Below, one piece after another: positions 1 to 6,000 of a stretch of DNA of 11,537 bases. The position numbers and the translations under genes were made by a program. Source of the stretch: Deltaproteobacteria bacterium (lineage in GTDB: Bacteria > Desulfobacterota > Desulfobaccia > Desulfobaccales > Desulfobaccaceae); the NCBI GenBank assembly GCA_016874895.1, contig VGSX01000094.1, positions 1 to 11,537 of the forward strand, read 5' to 3'. The number at the start of each line of letters is the position of its first letter. The first letter of the stretch is position 1. The notes under the pieces are model-generated. The model ran no database searches. It was not told where the DNA came from and saw only the letters and a list, made by a program, of their open reading frames with translations.

Positions 1-1
1 C

Positions 2-82
2 TCCGCGGTCATCATCCGCCTCGGCCTGGGCCTCATCATTTCCGGCCTGGCCCTGCACTATATCCTGGGATTTTTCCTTTAA
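2..82 (+). CDS. C-terminal end of an unidentified membrane protein (partial)
   Basis: An open frame runs in from the left edge and stops at TAA (80-82), giving 26 residues. The peptide is almost entirely hydrophobic (SAVIIRLGLG then LIISGLALHYILGFFL), with one Arg and one His, so it reads as a final transmembrane helix ending a few residues from the C-terminus. There is too little to name a family. A heptamer repeat (GGTAAGC) begins at the base right after the stop codon. The frame is convergent with the minus-strand genes that follow. Confidence 0.6.
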   Translation, partial: SAVIIRLGLGLIISGLALHYILGFFL

Positions 83-103
83 GGTAAGCGGTAAGCGGTC
101 AGC
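83..103. repeat. heptamer tandem repeat, 3 units, abutting a stop codon
   Basis: Two copies of GGTAAGC are followed by GGTCAGC with no spacer, starting at the base after the TAA at 80-82. The rest of the gap (104-182) shows no gene or clear signal. Confidence 0.8.
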
Positions 104-182
104 TAATGCATTAAATTCAAATAGTTATTCCAAGCTGGCAGATCGTTGGTTTCTGGATTAGTTTGTCTGCCCCATTGTTTTT

Positions 183-213
183 GCCGAAAGCTGATTGCTG
201 ACAGCTGAACGCT
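183..213. repeat. heptamer tandem repeat, about 4.4 degenerate units
   Basis: Units with a 7-bp period are GCCGAAA, GCTGATT, GCTGACA and GCTGAAC plus a partial GCT. The array lies about 30 bp beyond the stop codon of the minus-strand membrane protein gene, so it sits in that gene's 3' region. Confidence 0.7.
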
Positions 214-241
214 CCTAACCACCTCATGGTGAGACATTATT

Positions 242-709
242 TCAGCCCGAGGTCTCCTGGTCTGTCACCCCGGACCAGGCCGCCCAGGCGCGGTGGCTGG
301 GGAAGAACATGTAGAACAGGACGAGGGAGATGATGGCCAGGGGATAGAAATCCCTGGAGTTGCCGCTGCCCAGAAAAAGCAGCAGGCCGAAAAAGGCGGG
401 GAGTTCCGCCAGGGCCATGGAAACAATGTTCGCCAGGGATAATTTGCCCAGCAGCCTTTCCTGAGTGTCGTCGTCTCTTTTCACCAATACCCGCTGGCGT
501 ACGAAGTTAATGATGAAGTATGCTGCAAAGGAGAAGAAGACAAAGACAAAACGGAGTTTATCGACAATGGGGGCGGCCACCAGATTGAGGTTAAGCTGCT
601 GGAACTTGATGATTTCCACAATGATGGCATAGAGCAGCAATGACGCCGCCAGGGCGAGGCTGATGATTTTATTTGTCCTGTAGGTGTGGTCTAATTTATC
701 CTGCATCAT
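242..709 (-). CDS. four-helix integral membrane protein of unknown function
   Basis: The gene encodes 155 residues. Hydrophobic segments at about residues 15-36, 52-70, 93-113 and 120-138 predict four transmembrane helices. A basic and acidic loop around VLVKRDDDTQER lies between helices 2 and 3, and the tail is short and polar. I do not recognise the family. No signal peptide cleavage site is evident. The gene lies about 60 bp downstream of prfB on the same strand and may be read through from it, although a GC-rich inverted repeat (GCCCTC at 745-750, GAGGGC at 762-767) sits between them. Two ATG codons are adjacent at the start. The upstream sequence (GGAAAAG) is only a weak ribosome binding site, so the exact start is uncertain by one codon. 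Confidence 0.75.
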   Translation of the reverse strand: MMQDKLDHTYRTNKIISLALAASLLLYAIIVEIIKFQQLNLNLVAAPIVDKLRFVFVFFSFAAYFIINFVRQRVLVKRDDDTQERLLGKLSLANIVSMALAELPAFFGLLLFLGSGNSRDFYPLAIISLVLFYMFFPSHRAWAAWSGVTDQETSG

Positions 710-769
710 GGTTTACTTTTCCAATGGTTACCAGAGCGGTGGCGGCCCTCCCGTCGGGGCAGAGGGCTC

Positions 770-1880
770 TTATGCTTCTACGGTGCCGAGCAGATAAGCT
801 TCAATAAAGGCGTCCAGGTCACCGTCCAGGACGGCCTCGACGTTGCCTTCCTCGTGTTTGGTGCGGTGGTCCTTGACCATCCGATAGGGTTGCAGGACAT
901 AGGAACGTATCTGACTGCCCCAGGCAATGTCTTTCTGGGCGTCCAGGACCTCCTGTGCCTTTTCCTGGCGCTTGTGCTTTTCCAGCTCATATAACCGGGC
1001 CTTGAGCACCTTAAAAGCCAGTTCCCGGTTACGGTGCTGGGAGCGCTCGTTCTGCATGGACACCACGATGCCGGTGGGAATGTGGGTAAGCCGGACTGCG
1101 GAACTGGTCTTGTTGACGTGCTGTCCCCCGGCCCCGCTGGCCCGGAAGGTGTCGATGCGCAGGTCCTTTTCCTGAAGATCGATCTGGATATCGTCATCGG
1201 CTTCGGGGTAGACGAAAATTGCGGCAAAGGAGGTATGCCGCCGACCGCTGGCGTCAAAGGGTGAGATGCGCACCAGGCGATGGATGCCGCTTTCGGATTT
1301 TAAGTAGCCATAAGCATGAGGGCCGTTGGCCGCGAAGGTGGCGCTTTTAACCCCGGCCTCATCGCCGGGCAGCAGGTCGTACATCTCGGTTTTGAAGCCC
1401 CGGCGTTCAGCAAAGCGCAGATACATCCTGAGCAGCATTTCGGTCCAGTCCTGGGCCTCGGTGCCGCCGGCCCCGGCATGGATGGTGACAATGGCGTTCT
1501 TATTGTCATCCTCGCCGCCCAGGAGCATCTCCAATTCCAGGTGGCGCAAGGCTTTTTCCTGGACCTTGAGTTCGGCGGCCACTTCGGCCAGGGCCGGTTC
1601 ATCGGCTTCTTCCTGGGCCAGTTCCAGGAGGACCTCCAGGTCCTCGAGCTGCTTTTCCCTCTCCCGCCAGGTCTCCAGAATATTGTTTAAGGCGCCCCGA
1701 TCCTTGAGGATGGTTGCGGCCTGGGCCGAGTCCTCCCAAAAATCGGGTTTGGCCGTCAAAAGTTCCAGTTCCACCAGCCGCACCTGTTTGGATTCCAGAT
1801 CAAAGACGACCTCGGAGTTGCATGAAGCGCTGGGACAGAGTCAATAAGCGGTTCTTCAGATCCGTGGGGTTGATCATCAT
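770..1880 (-). CDS. prfB: peptide chain release factor 2, expressed by +1 frameshift
   Basis: RF2 recognises UGA and UAA in the ribosomal A site and triggers release of the finished protein. The gene has two frames. Codons 1-26, from the ATG at 1880, end at an in-frame TGA (1802-1800). Skipping the T at 1802 joins this to the main frame and gives about 369 residues, the usual RF2 length. In the joined protein the stop-recognition tripeptide SPF is at about 206-208 and the catalytic GGQ loop (SGAGGQHVNK) at about 251-253, almost the E. coli positions. The N-terminal part is rich in Leu and Glu, as expected for the helical domain 1. GGAG (1890-1887) lies 6 nt before the first ATG; a second ATG at 1877 is also possible. 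An annotation that ignores the frameshift would start at a GTG near 1783 and lose about 32 residues. A small membrane protein gene follows downstream. Confidence 0.95.
1800..1814 (-). promoter_or_regulatory. prfB programmed +1 frameshift site
   Basis: On the minus strand the sequence reads CGA GGT CGT CTT TGA T. CTT (1805-1803) followed by in-frame TGA (1802-1800) is the classic slippery site. A GAGG (1813-1810) just upstream matches the internal Shine-Dalgarno element that stimulates the shift. When RF2 is scarce the UGA is read slowly, the ribosome slips by +1, and full-length RF2 is made; this is established autoregulation for the family. The base after TGA is T, whereas E. coli has C. Confidence 0.92.
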
Positions 1881-1922
1881 AATGTTCTCCATAGATTATG
1901 AGAATATGAAAATATTTTTTTC

Positions 1923-1944
1923 GGGCGGGCACGGGGGCCCGCCC
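1923..1944. repeat. GC-rich hairpin element, copy 1
   Basis: GGGCGGGC (1923-1930) pairs perfectly with GCCCGCCC (1937-1944) across a six-base loop, ACGGGG. It is followed by CCTAC. The same element recurs in the opposite orientation at 2447-2468, with one base pair changed on both sides of the stem. Confidence 0.75.
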
Positions 1945-1968
1945 CTACAGCCGTGGGATTGTCTTCCT

Positions 1969-1989
1969 GCACAGGCGGAACGCCTGTGC
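1969..1989. repeat. perfect 9-bp inverted repeat with GAA loop
   Basis: GCACAGGCG (1969-1977) and CGCCTGTGC (1981-1989) form a perfect stem around GAA. No T-run follows, so it is not a classic terminator. It lies 24 bp from the GC hairpin copy 1 and may belong to the same dispersed intergenic element. Confidence 0.65.
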
Positions 1990-2168
1990 TGCCGATAAGT
2001 TCTGGCAGAATTTTATTCAACCGTATCGGGCTCAACCTTCCGGGAAGTTCCTTGGCTGCAAGCATTATAATTATAATATAACAGAAACATCCTTCGGCTG
2101 CCATACGGCTTGGAGGCAGTGCAGAAGGCGGCAGGTGTTTCGCTTTCCGCGCTGCAGAACTCAAGTAA

Positions 2169-2420
2169 GCAACACTGGGGTCAGAGCCGGTTGGGATCGT
2201 GCTTCTCTCGGCCCGAGTGATCTCTGAGATCTCTCGGCAGGCAGAGAATCCGGTCATGACACCGTCGGCCCCCTCTGGCATGGTTCCGGTTTATGAAAAA
2301 CCGGCCGCCCCCAAACGACGGAAAAAGCCTGGAGCCAAGCCAGGTCATCAGGGCCATTCTCGCCAGTTGCCACCCATTACGCATCATCAGGAGCACCCGC
2401 CGCTGACCTCCAGGCAATGA
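2169..2420 (+). pseudogene. IS66-like transposase, N-terminal remnant
   Basis: The frame encodes ISRQAENPVMTPSAPSG, then a basic stretch KRRKKPGAKPGHQGHSRQLP and HHQEHP. The pattern of a basic patch followed by KPGxKPGHxGH resembles the region just before the zinc-binding cysteines in IS66-family TnpC transposases; this match is from memory, not a search. The frame stops at TGA (2418-2420), where a CxxC pair would be expected, and nothing like the catalytic domain follows. There is no convincing start either; the frame is open from 2169 with a GTG at 2199. It is therefore a dead fragment, well short of a full transposase. The sequence after the break is palindromic repeat DNA. Confidence 0.6.
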
Positions 2421-2446
2421 CAAGTACCATGCAAATCTTCCCGTAG

Positions 2447-2516
2447 GGGCAGGCCCCCGTGCCTGCCCTTCCCTTAACCCCCGTGCCTGCCCTACTCGTA
2501 ACCCCCGTGTCTGCCC
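2447..2516. repeat. GC hairpin copy 2 and 24-bp tandem repeat
   Basis: GGGCAGGC (2447-2454) pairs with GCCTGCCC (2461-2468) around CCCCGT. This is the reverse complement of the hairpin at 1923-1944 with a compensated base pair. Its right half then repeats with a period of exactly 24 bp: CCCCCGTGCCTGCCC at 2454 and 2478, and a variant CCCCCGTGTCTGCCC at 2502, separated by short spacers ending in AA. Confidence 0.75.
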
Positions 2517-2787
2517 GAAGAAAAAAAACTAACCCGGGCGATCTGGGAGGGTTGTTGAGGTGGGACATGTCCTGCGACAGGTCCTTGCCCGGTCCGAGTC
2601 TGCCCTCCCCGATTTACAATTAAATACCAAGCTATATCAAAGTGTTGTATGTTGGCAGGCAAATTGCAAAATAACCATTACACGTTTCAAGTCCATTAAA
2701 ATCATGGCAATAAGAATAGATAAGGCTTTTTCAGGGCAAGCGTTAAAAAAAACCCTGACAACCCTTTAAAAAAGCTATGCCGTACCT

Positions 2788-2815
2788 ACAGGTTACCGAA
2801 CCCTGGCCCCTGACC
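2788..2815. repeat. degenerate heptamer repeat
   Basis: Read in steps of seven the bases are ACAGGTT, ACCGAAC, CCTGGCC and CCTGACC. The last unit is the reverse complement of the GGTCAGG unit in the array at 11412. The run CCCCTGACCACTT here is also found in reverse complement at 11434-11446. Confidence 0.5.
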
Positions 2816-2888
2816 ACTTTATTTTCTTGGTAATCATGTAGGCATCCTTCCTGGGTCCCTGGGGAGAATGACCTCAGAGGAGGTGGAG

Positions 2889-3911
2889 ATGTGGACTGGC
2901 AGCAGAATGAAGGAACCGGCCCGGGCCTGCGGGGATAACGCCCGGGGCGGCGAAAAGTTGGACCGGGCCATGGTGGCGGGGCTTATCCTGGAAGTGGTCC
3001 TGGACTATACCGACCTGCCGGAAAACCATCAGGCCCGGCAGCGCGTGGTGAAAACCCGGATGCAGGATTATTTGGTGCAATATCTGGCCGGGCAGGTTTC
3101 TTTGGACCGATTCCGCCGTCTGGCCCAGAACCTGGACGACTGGTTTGACTTTTATTACCCCCTGCTGGTAAAGGACAGGCATCCTGGTGAGGCCCAAAAC
3201 AGGCCCCCGACCTACTGCGTCCGGGAAATCCAGGCAGCTTATACCATCGGCGCCCAGGAAGAACCTTCGGGGCCATCTCCTCTCGGCGAGGCTGAGGCTC
3301 CCATGCACCATGCCTGCCATGACAAACTCTTGGATGCCTGGTTGGAGCAGGTCAAAAGGGAGATCCCCCAGAGGTCTCATCGCAAGCTGACGCCGGCCAA
3401 ACTCAAAGATTTCCTGGGCCAGAGCGGGGGCCGCTGGTTCCGCCTCCGGGATTTTGAACGCTTCATCCCCATGGATCGCAAAACGGCATGGGATTATGTG
3501 CAACTGTTTTTGCAGACCGGTCTGTTATGTCATAACCGGAAGAATTCGGCGGCGGTGCGTTATTGCCTGGCCCCGTCCTTTCTCAAGGTGGAGGCCGATG
3601 CCCTCCGCCTGGCCCTGAGCCTGACCCTGACAGCGTATCAGGAAGATATCGTTGAAAATATAGGAGACTTTCTCATAGCCACCGGGGGCGAGTCCTTTCC
3701 CGAGAGCCGGTGGAAGCGGGAATTTCCCGGGGATGAGGGAGGCAGTTTGCTGAAAGCCCTAATGGACCAGGATATTCTGGTCTGGCAGCGGTTTCCCTCC
3801 GGGGCGGGACTGCTGAAATTGCACCAGCGCTGGCGGTATAATGAGGGCCCGCTCCCTGCGTCAGGAGAATCTGGCGGGCGTCAGGCCTGGCTAACCCCTC
3901 CAGAATTCTGA
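2889..3911 (+). CDS. unrecognised protein with a winged-helix-like segment
   Basis: I do not recognise this protein. From the ATG at 2889 it is 340 residues. That start is preferred because AGGAGGT (2878-2884) lies four bases upstream; an in-frame ATG at 2868 has a poorly spaced GGAG. There is no signal peptide or membrane segment, so a cytoplasmic location is likely. Residues of about 25-95 look helical and charged (LDRFRRLAQNLDDWFDFYY). Residues of about 165-232 have the rhythm of a winged helix-turn-helix: KLKDFL, RLRDFERF, then DRKTAWDYVQLFLQTGLL, and a possible wing NRKNSAAVRYCL. A second helix-rich region follows to about residue 320. It could be a DNA-binding or scaffold protein, but no ligand or catalytic motif is visible. 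It stands alone, with repeat-rich DNA upstream and surE about 260 bp downstream on the same strand. Confidence 0.75.
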   Translation: MWTGSRMKEPARACGDNARGGEKLDRAMVAGLILEVVLDYTDLPENHQARQRVVKTRMQDYLVQYLAGQVSLDRFRRLAQNLDDWFDFYYPLLVKDRHPGEAQNRPPTYCVREIQAAYTIGAQEEPSGPSPLGEAEAPMHHACHDKLLDAWLEQVKREIPQRSHRKLTPAKLKDFLGQSGGRWFRLRDFERFIPMDRKTAWDYVQLFLQTGLLCHNRKNSAAVRYCLAPSFLKVEADALRLALSLTLTAYQEDIVENIGDFLIATGGESFPESRWKREFPGDEGGSLLKALMDQDILVWQRFPSGAGLLKLHQRWRYNEGPLPASGESGGRQAWLTPPEF

Positions 3912-3940
3912 GCGGAAGCTGCACTCGGGTGCGGTCGAAC

Positions 3941-3968
3941 CCTGGCGGAGGCGATTCTGACCGCCAGG
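3941..3968. repeat. 8-bp inverted repeat after the winged-helix-like gene
   Basis: CCTGGCGG (3941-3948) and CCGCCAGG (3961-3968) could pair around a 12-base loop, 30 bp after the stop codon. There is no T-run after it, so termination activity is doubtful. The rest of 3912-4092 shows no gene. Confidence 0.4.
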
Positions 3969-4092
3969 ACCATAATTCTTATGAATTTTCATGACCTGAT
4001 ATTAATGATATCAAGATGATAGTCTTTTTAGATAACTGACTGACGTACAACGCTGATGCCGGGAAGAGAACTGCTTTCTCCGGAAAAAGCCT

Positions 4093-4119
4093 TTGCCAGG
4101 GCGGTCGCTTTATTATACA
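4093..4119 (+). promoter_or_regulatory. possible surE promoter (weak)
   Basis: TTGCCA (4093-4098) and TATACA (4114-4119) are separated by 15 bp, which is short for a sigma-70 promoter. They are in a sensible place, about 50 bp upstream of the surE start, in otherwise unassigned DNA. Confidence 0.25.
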
Positions 4120-4144
4120 TTTATCCTGTTTGGGATAAATTTTT
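4120..4144 (+). terminator. AT-rich hairpin with T-run upstream of surE
   Basis: TTTATCC (4120-4126) pairs with GGATAAA (4133-4139) across TGTTTG and is followed by five T residues (4140-4144). It has the shape of an intrinsic terminator but the stem is AT-rich and weak. It could end transcription from the gene at 2889 or act as a leader structure of surE, whose ribosome binding site is 14 bp further on. Confidence 0.35.
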
Positions 4145-4168
4145 AGCGGAGCTCTGTGGAGGAAACTT

Positions 4169-4939
4169 TTGCATATCCTGTTGACCAATGACGACGGCAT
4201 CCATGCCCCTGGCTTGTGGGCCTTGTACCAGGCCCTGCGGGAGGACCACCGGGTGGAAGTGGTGGCCCCGGAGGGGGAGCAGTCCGCAGTGGGGCACGCC
4301 ATCAGCCTGCTGAACCCCCTGCGGGTAAAAAAAGTTAATAAAAACGGGAGATTTTTCGGCTGGGCGGTCCTGGGCACTCCGGCGGACTGCGTCAAGATCG
4401 CCATGGCCGAGGTGCTTACCGTGCGACCGGATATCGTGGTCTCGGGCATTAACCTGGGAGCCAACGTGGGCATTAACGTCTTGTATTCCGGCACTGTCTC
4501 CGCGGCCACCGAGGCGGCCATCATGGGGCTTAAGGCCATGGCGGTGTCCCTGAGCACCTATAAAGAGCCGGATTTCAGCGGGGCGGCCCGCTTCGCGGCC
4601 CGAATGGTCCCGAAGCTGCCGGAGCTGCGCCTGCCGGAGGGCGTCTGCTTAAACGTCAACGTCCCGGCCCTGCCGGAAAACCAGATCAAGGGAGTGCTCC
4701 TCACCCGGCAGGAGAAGGGAATACTGGTGGAGCGCTATGAGAAGCGCATCGACCCCCGGGAGAATATCTATTTCTGGCTGGCCGGGGTCAACGATAAGCG
4801 GGAGCTGCAGCCAGGCACCGATTATTGGGCGGTGCAGCACGGATATATCTCCATCACTCCTATTCACCATGATCTGACGCATTATGACAGTTTGGAGGTG
4901 TTAAACGGGGAGGAGTGGCTGGAAGAGGTGGGAGGCTAA
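4169..4939 (+). CDS. surE: 5'/3'-nucleotidase SurE
   Basis: SurE is a metal-dependent phosphatase that removes phosphate from nucleoside 5'- and 3'-monophosphates, and in some species from short polyphosphate. It is linked to stationary-phase survival. The 256-residue product has the family's N-terminal signature LLTNDDGIHAPG with the metal-binding pair D8-D9, S39 within GEQSAVGHAIS, and N95 within SGINLGANVG, so the metal site is complete. The motif YSGTVSAATEA follows. Length is typical. The start is a TTG at 4169, chosen because GGAGG (4158-4162) lies six bases upstream and the N-terminus then begins directly with the conserved strand. It faces bamD convergently, with a palindrome-rich gap between them. 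It is probably transcribed alone. Confidence 0.95.
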   Translation: MHILLTNDDGIHAPGLWALYQALREDHRVEVVAPEGEQSAVGHAISLLNPLRVKKVNKNGRFFGWAVLGTPADCVKIAMAEVLTVRPDIVVSGINLGANVGINVLYSGTVSAATEAAIMGLKAMAVSLSTYKEPDFSGAARFAARMVPKLPELRLPEGVCLNVNVPALPENQIKGVLLTRQEKGILVERYEKRIDPRENIYFWLAGVNDKRELQPGTDYWAVQHGYISITPIHHDLTHYDSLEVLNGEEWLEEVGG

Positions 4940-4976
4940 TCGTGCCCAATTGCAACTTGGGGGCGAGGTAAAGTCT

Positions 4977-5011
4977 TAAAACTTAAAGCCGCTAACCGGT
5001 AACCGAAACGG
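4977..5011. repeat. degenerate heptamer repeat downstream of surE
   Basis: In steps of seven: TAAAACT, TAAAGCC, GCTAACC, GGTAACC, GAAACGG. The last three share the core of TAACCG. It begins about 37 bp after the surE stop codon. Confidence 0.5.
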
Positions 5012-5041
5012 TCATGGTTCAGGGGGCCACCCCCGATGAAT

Positions 5042-5134
5042 AAAATCCCCCCTGACCCCCCTTTAGAAAAGGGGGGAAATGAGGTCGGCTTGTAAAAGTC
5101 CCCCTTTGGTAAAGGGGGATTGAGGGGGATTTTC
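5042..5134. repeat. large imperfect palindrome between convergent surE and bamD
   Basis: The left arm begins AAAATCCCCCC and continues through CCCCCC-TTTAGAAAA-GGGGGG (to about 5076). The right arm holds CCCCC-TTTGGTAAA-GGGGG (from 5100) and ends GAGGGGGATTTT at 5133. The two arms are near reverse complements of each other, and each contains its own hairpin. A palindrome between convergent genes could terminate transcription from both sides; this is inferred from position. Similar C-run and G-run palindromes are common dispersed elements in bacterial genomes. Confidence 0.75.
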
Positions 5135-5139
5135 GCAAT

Positions 5140-5167
5140 AAAACTGAAAACCGAAAACTGAAAGCCA
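5140..5167. repeat. heptamer tandem repeat, 4 units, next to bamD stop
   Basis: AAAACTG, AAAACCG, AAAACTG and AAAGCCA follow each other with no spacer. Read on the bamD strand, the array starts two bases after its TAG stop (5172-5170). Confidence 0.8.
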
Positions 5168-5169
5168 CC

Positions 5170-5910
5170 CTACCACTGGGCGTCGAAGAGATAGTACCAG
5201 GGCTTCAGGAGGACCGGGGGGTCGGCCTTGACGGGGTTGGCCAGGAAGGTCTCGCATTTGGAGGCGTAGTCCCGGACCTGGTGTATCTTGTAGTAGTCGG
5301 GATATTCCTGTTCGATGTAGGAAAATCGCTCCAGGGCCGACTGGTAGCGCTTGGTCTTAAAGTAAAATTCCCCCACATAGAACTCGTGGTCGGCCAGGGC
5401 CCGCAGGCATCTGGCCATGTATTCCTCGGCCCGGTCCATTCTTTCGTAATCCGGGTAGCGTTGTTTCAACCGGCGGAACTCCTGGAGGGCCTTATAGGTG
5501 TTGCTGGGGTCCCGGTCGATGGTGGCCCGCTGCCGGTAGTAGCACAGCCCCTGCTGATAGATGACATAGGGCATCATGGGGCTGGTGGGGTGCAGTTTCT
5601 CGAAGTTCTTGTAATCCTGCAGGGCTTCGTCGTATTTTTTATTGAAATATTTGGCGTCCGCCACCTTGAGTTGGGCCAGCATGGCCTCTTCGCTGTAGGG
5701 GTAGCGGTCCCGGATTTTTTCAAAGGCATCTACGGCGTCGTCGTATTTGCCTTTTTTCATTTTTTGTATGCCTTCCTTGGCCAGGACGTCGGGGGGCCGG
5801 TCGGGCTTTTTCTTGCCGAAGCCGAACCAACCGCAGCCGGCGGCCGCACTCAGGAGAAAGACGATAAGGAGGCCCCAGGCGACCTTTTGTGTTTGGCTGA
5901 ACAAACTCAT
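5170..5910 (-). CDS. bamD: outer membrane protein assembly factor BamD (lipoprotein)
   Basis: BamD is the essential lipoprotein of the BAM complex that, with BamA, folds beta-barrel proteins into the outer membrane. The 246-residue product matches the usual length of about 245. The N-terminus has a hydrophobic stretch (VAWGLLIVFLLSAAAGC) ending in a lipobox with Cys26, so it should be processed by signal peptidase II and anchored by lipid. The rest is TPR-like helical repeats, for example KMKKGKYDDAVDAFEKIRDR (about 51-70), then KKYDEALQDYKNFEKLHP and TKRYQSALERFSYIEQEYP. The spacing of Tyr-Ala-Phe and Tyr-Pro pairs is typical of the family. It lies 90 bp downstream of trxB on the same strand and is likely the last gene of a trxA-trxB-bamD unit. 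AAGG lies about 8 nt before the ATG. Confidence 0.93.
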   Translation of the reverse strand: MSLFSQTQKVAWGLLIVFLLSAAAGCGWFGFGKKKPDRPPDVLAKEGIQKMKKGKYDDAVDAFEKIRDRYPYSEEAMLAQLKVADAKYFNKKYDEALQDYKNFEKLHPTSPMMPYVIYQQGLCYYRQRATIDRDPSNTYKALQEFRRLKQRYPDYERMDRAEEYMARCLRALADHEFYVGEFYFKTKRYQSALERFSYIEQEYPDYYKIHQVRDYASKCETFLANPVKADPPVLLKPWYYLFDAQW

Positions 5911-6000
5911 GGCTTCACCCTTGCCCGGCCCCTCGCAGATCCGGGGAAAAACAACAGTTCAGGGTGTTGGCCGGGACAATCATAAACAACCGCATGGATT

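Larger units (their letters stand above)
1881..2888. other. gene-poor intergenic region of about 1 kb
   Basis: No intact gene is supported here. From left to right it holds an AT-rich stretch directly upstream of prfB (1891-1920), a GC hairpin (1923-1944), a second hairpin (1969-1989), an AT-rich patch with TATAAT-like words (about 2065-2082), an IS66-like transposase remnant (about 2169-2420), an inverted copy of the GC hairpin with a 24-bp tandem repeat (2447-2516), and an AT-rich stretch (about 2615-2785) unlike the GC-rich surroundings. A heptamer repeat (2788-2815) precedes the next gene. Short open frames here are low-complexity or compositionally random. Confidence 0.6.

Noticed and set aside
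2040..2085. TATAAT-like words in an AT-rich patch as a promoter
   Set aside because: No -35 sequence lies at a good distance on either strand with a gene placed to use it.
2168..2190. GGGGTCAGAGCC, recalled from sequences near REP-associated transposases
   Set aside because: A single short match from memory with no partner copy in the window is not enough to call an element.
1877..2281. A 134-codon minus-strand frame overlapping the prfB start
   Set aside because: It crosses hairpins and the transposase remnant on the wrong strand and overlaps the prfB leader frame, which has the better evidence.
2447..2516. A possible CRISPR array
   Set aside because: The repeats are 24 bp end to end with spacers of about 9 bp that are nearly constant, and no cas gene is present. 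It is an ordinary tandem repeat.
2377..2568. A 63-codon minus-strand frame beginning MSHLNNPP
   Set aside because: Most of its product comes from the 24-bp repeat (RAGTGV-type units) and it is antisense to the transposase remnant end. It is low complexity, not a supported gene.
2560..2769. A 69-codon open frame on the plus strand
   Set aside because: It has no ribosome binding site, changes composition midway into AT-rich DNA and has a random-looking product.
3930..3968. GGTCGAACCC resembling the T-arm of a tRNA
   Set aside because: There is no matching acceptor stem, D-arm or anticodon arm in range, and the bases around it form a different inverted repeat.
3979..4557. A 192-codon minus-strand frame over surE
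   Set aside because: It is antisense to a gene with complete SurE signatures and has no recognisable content.
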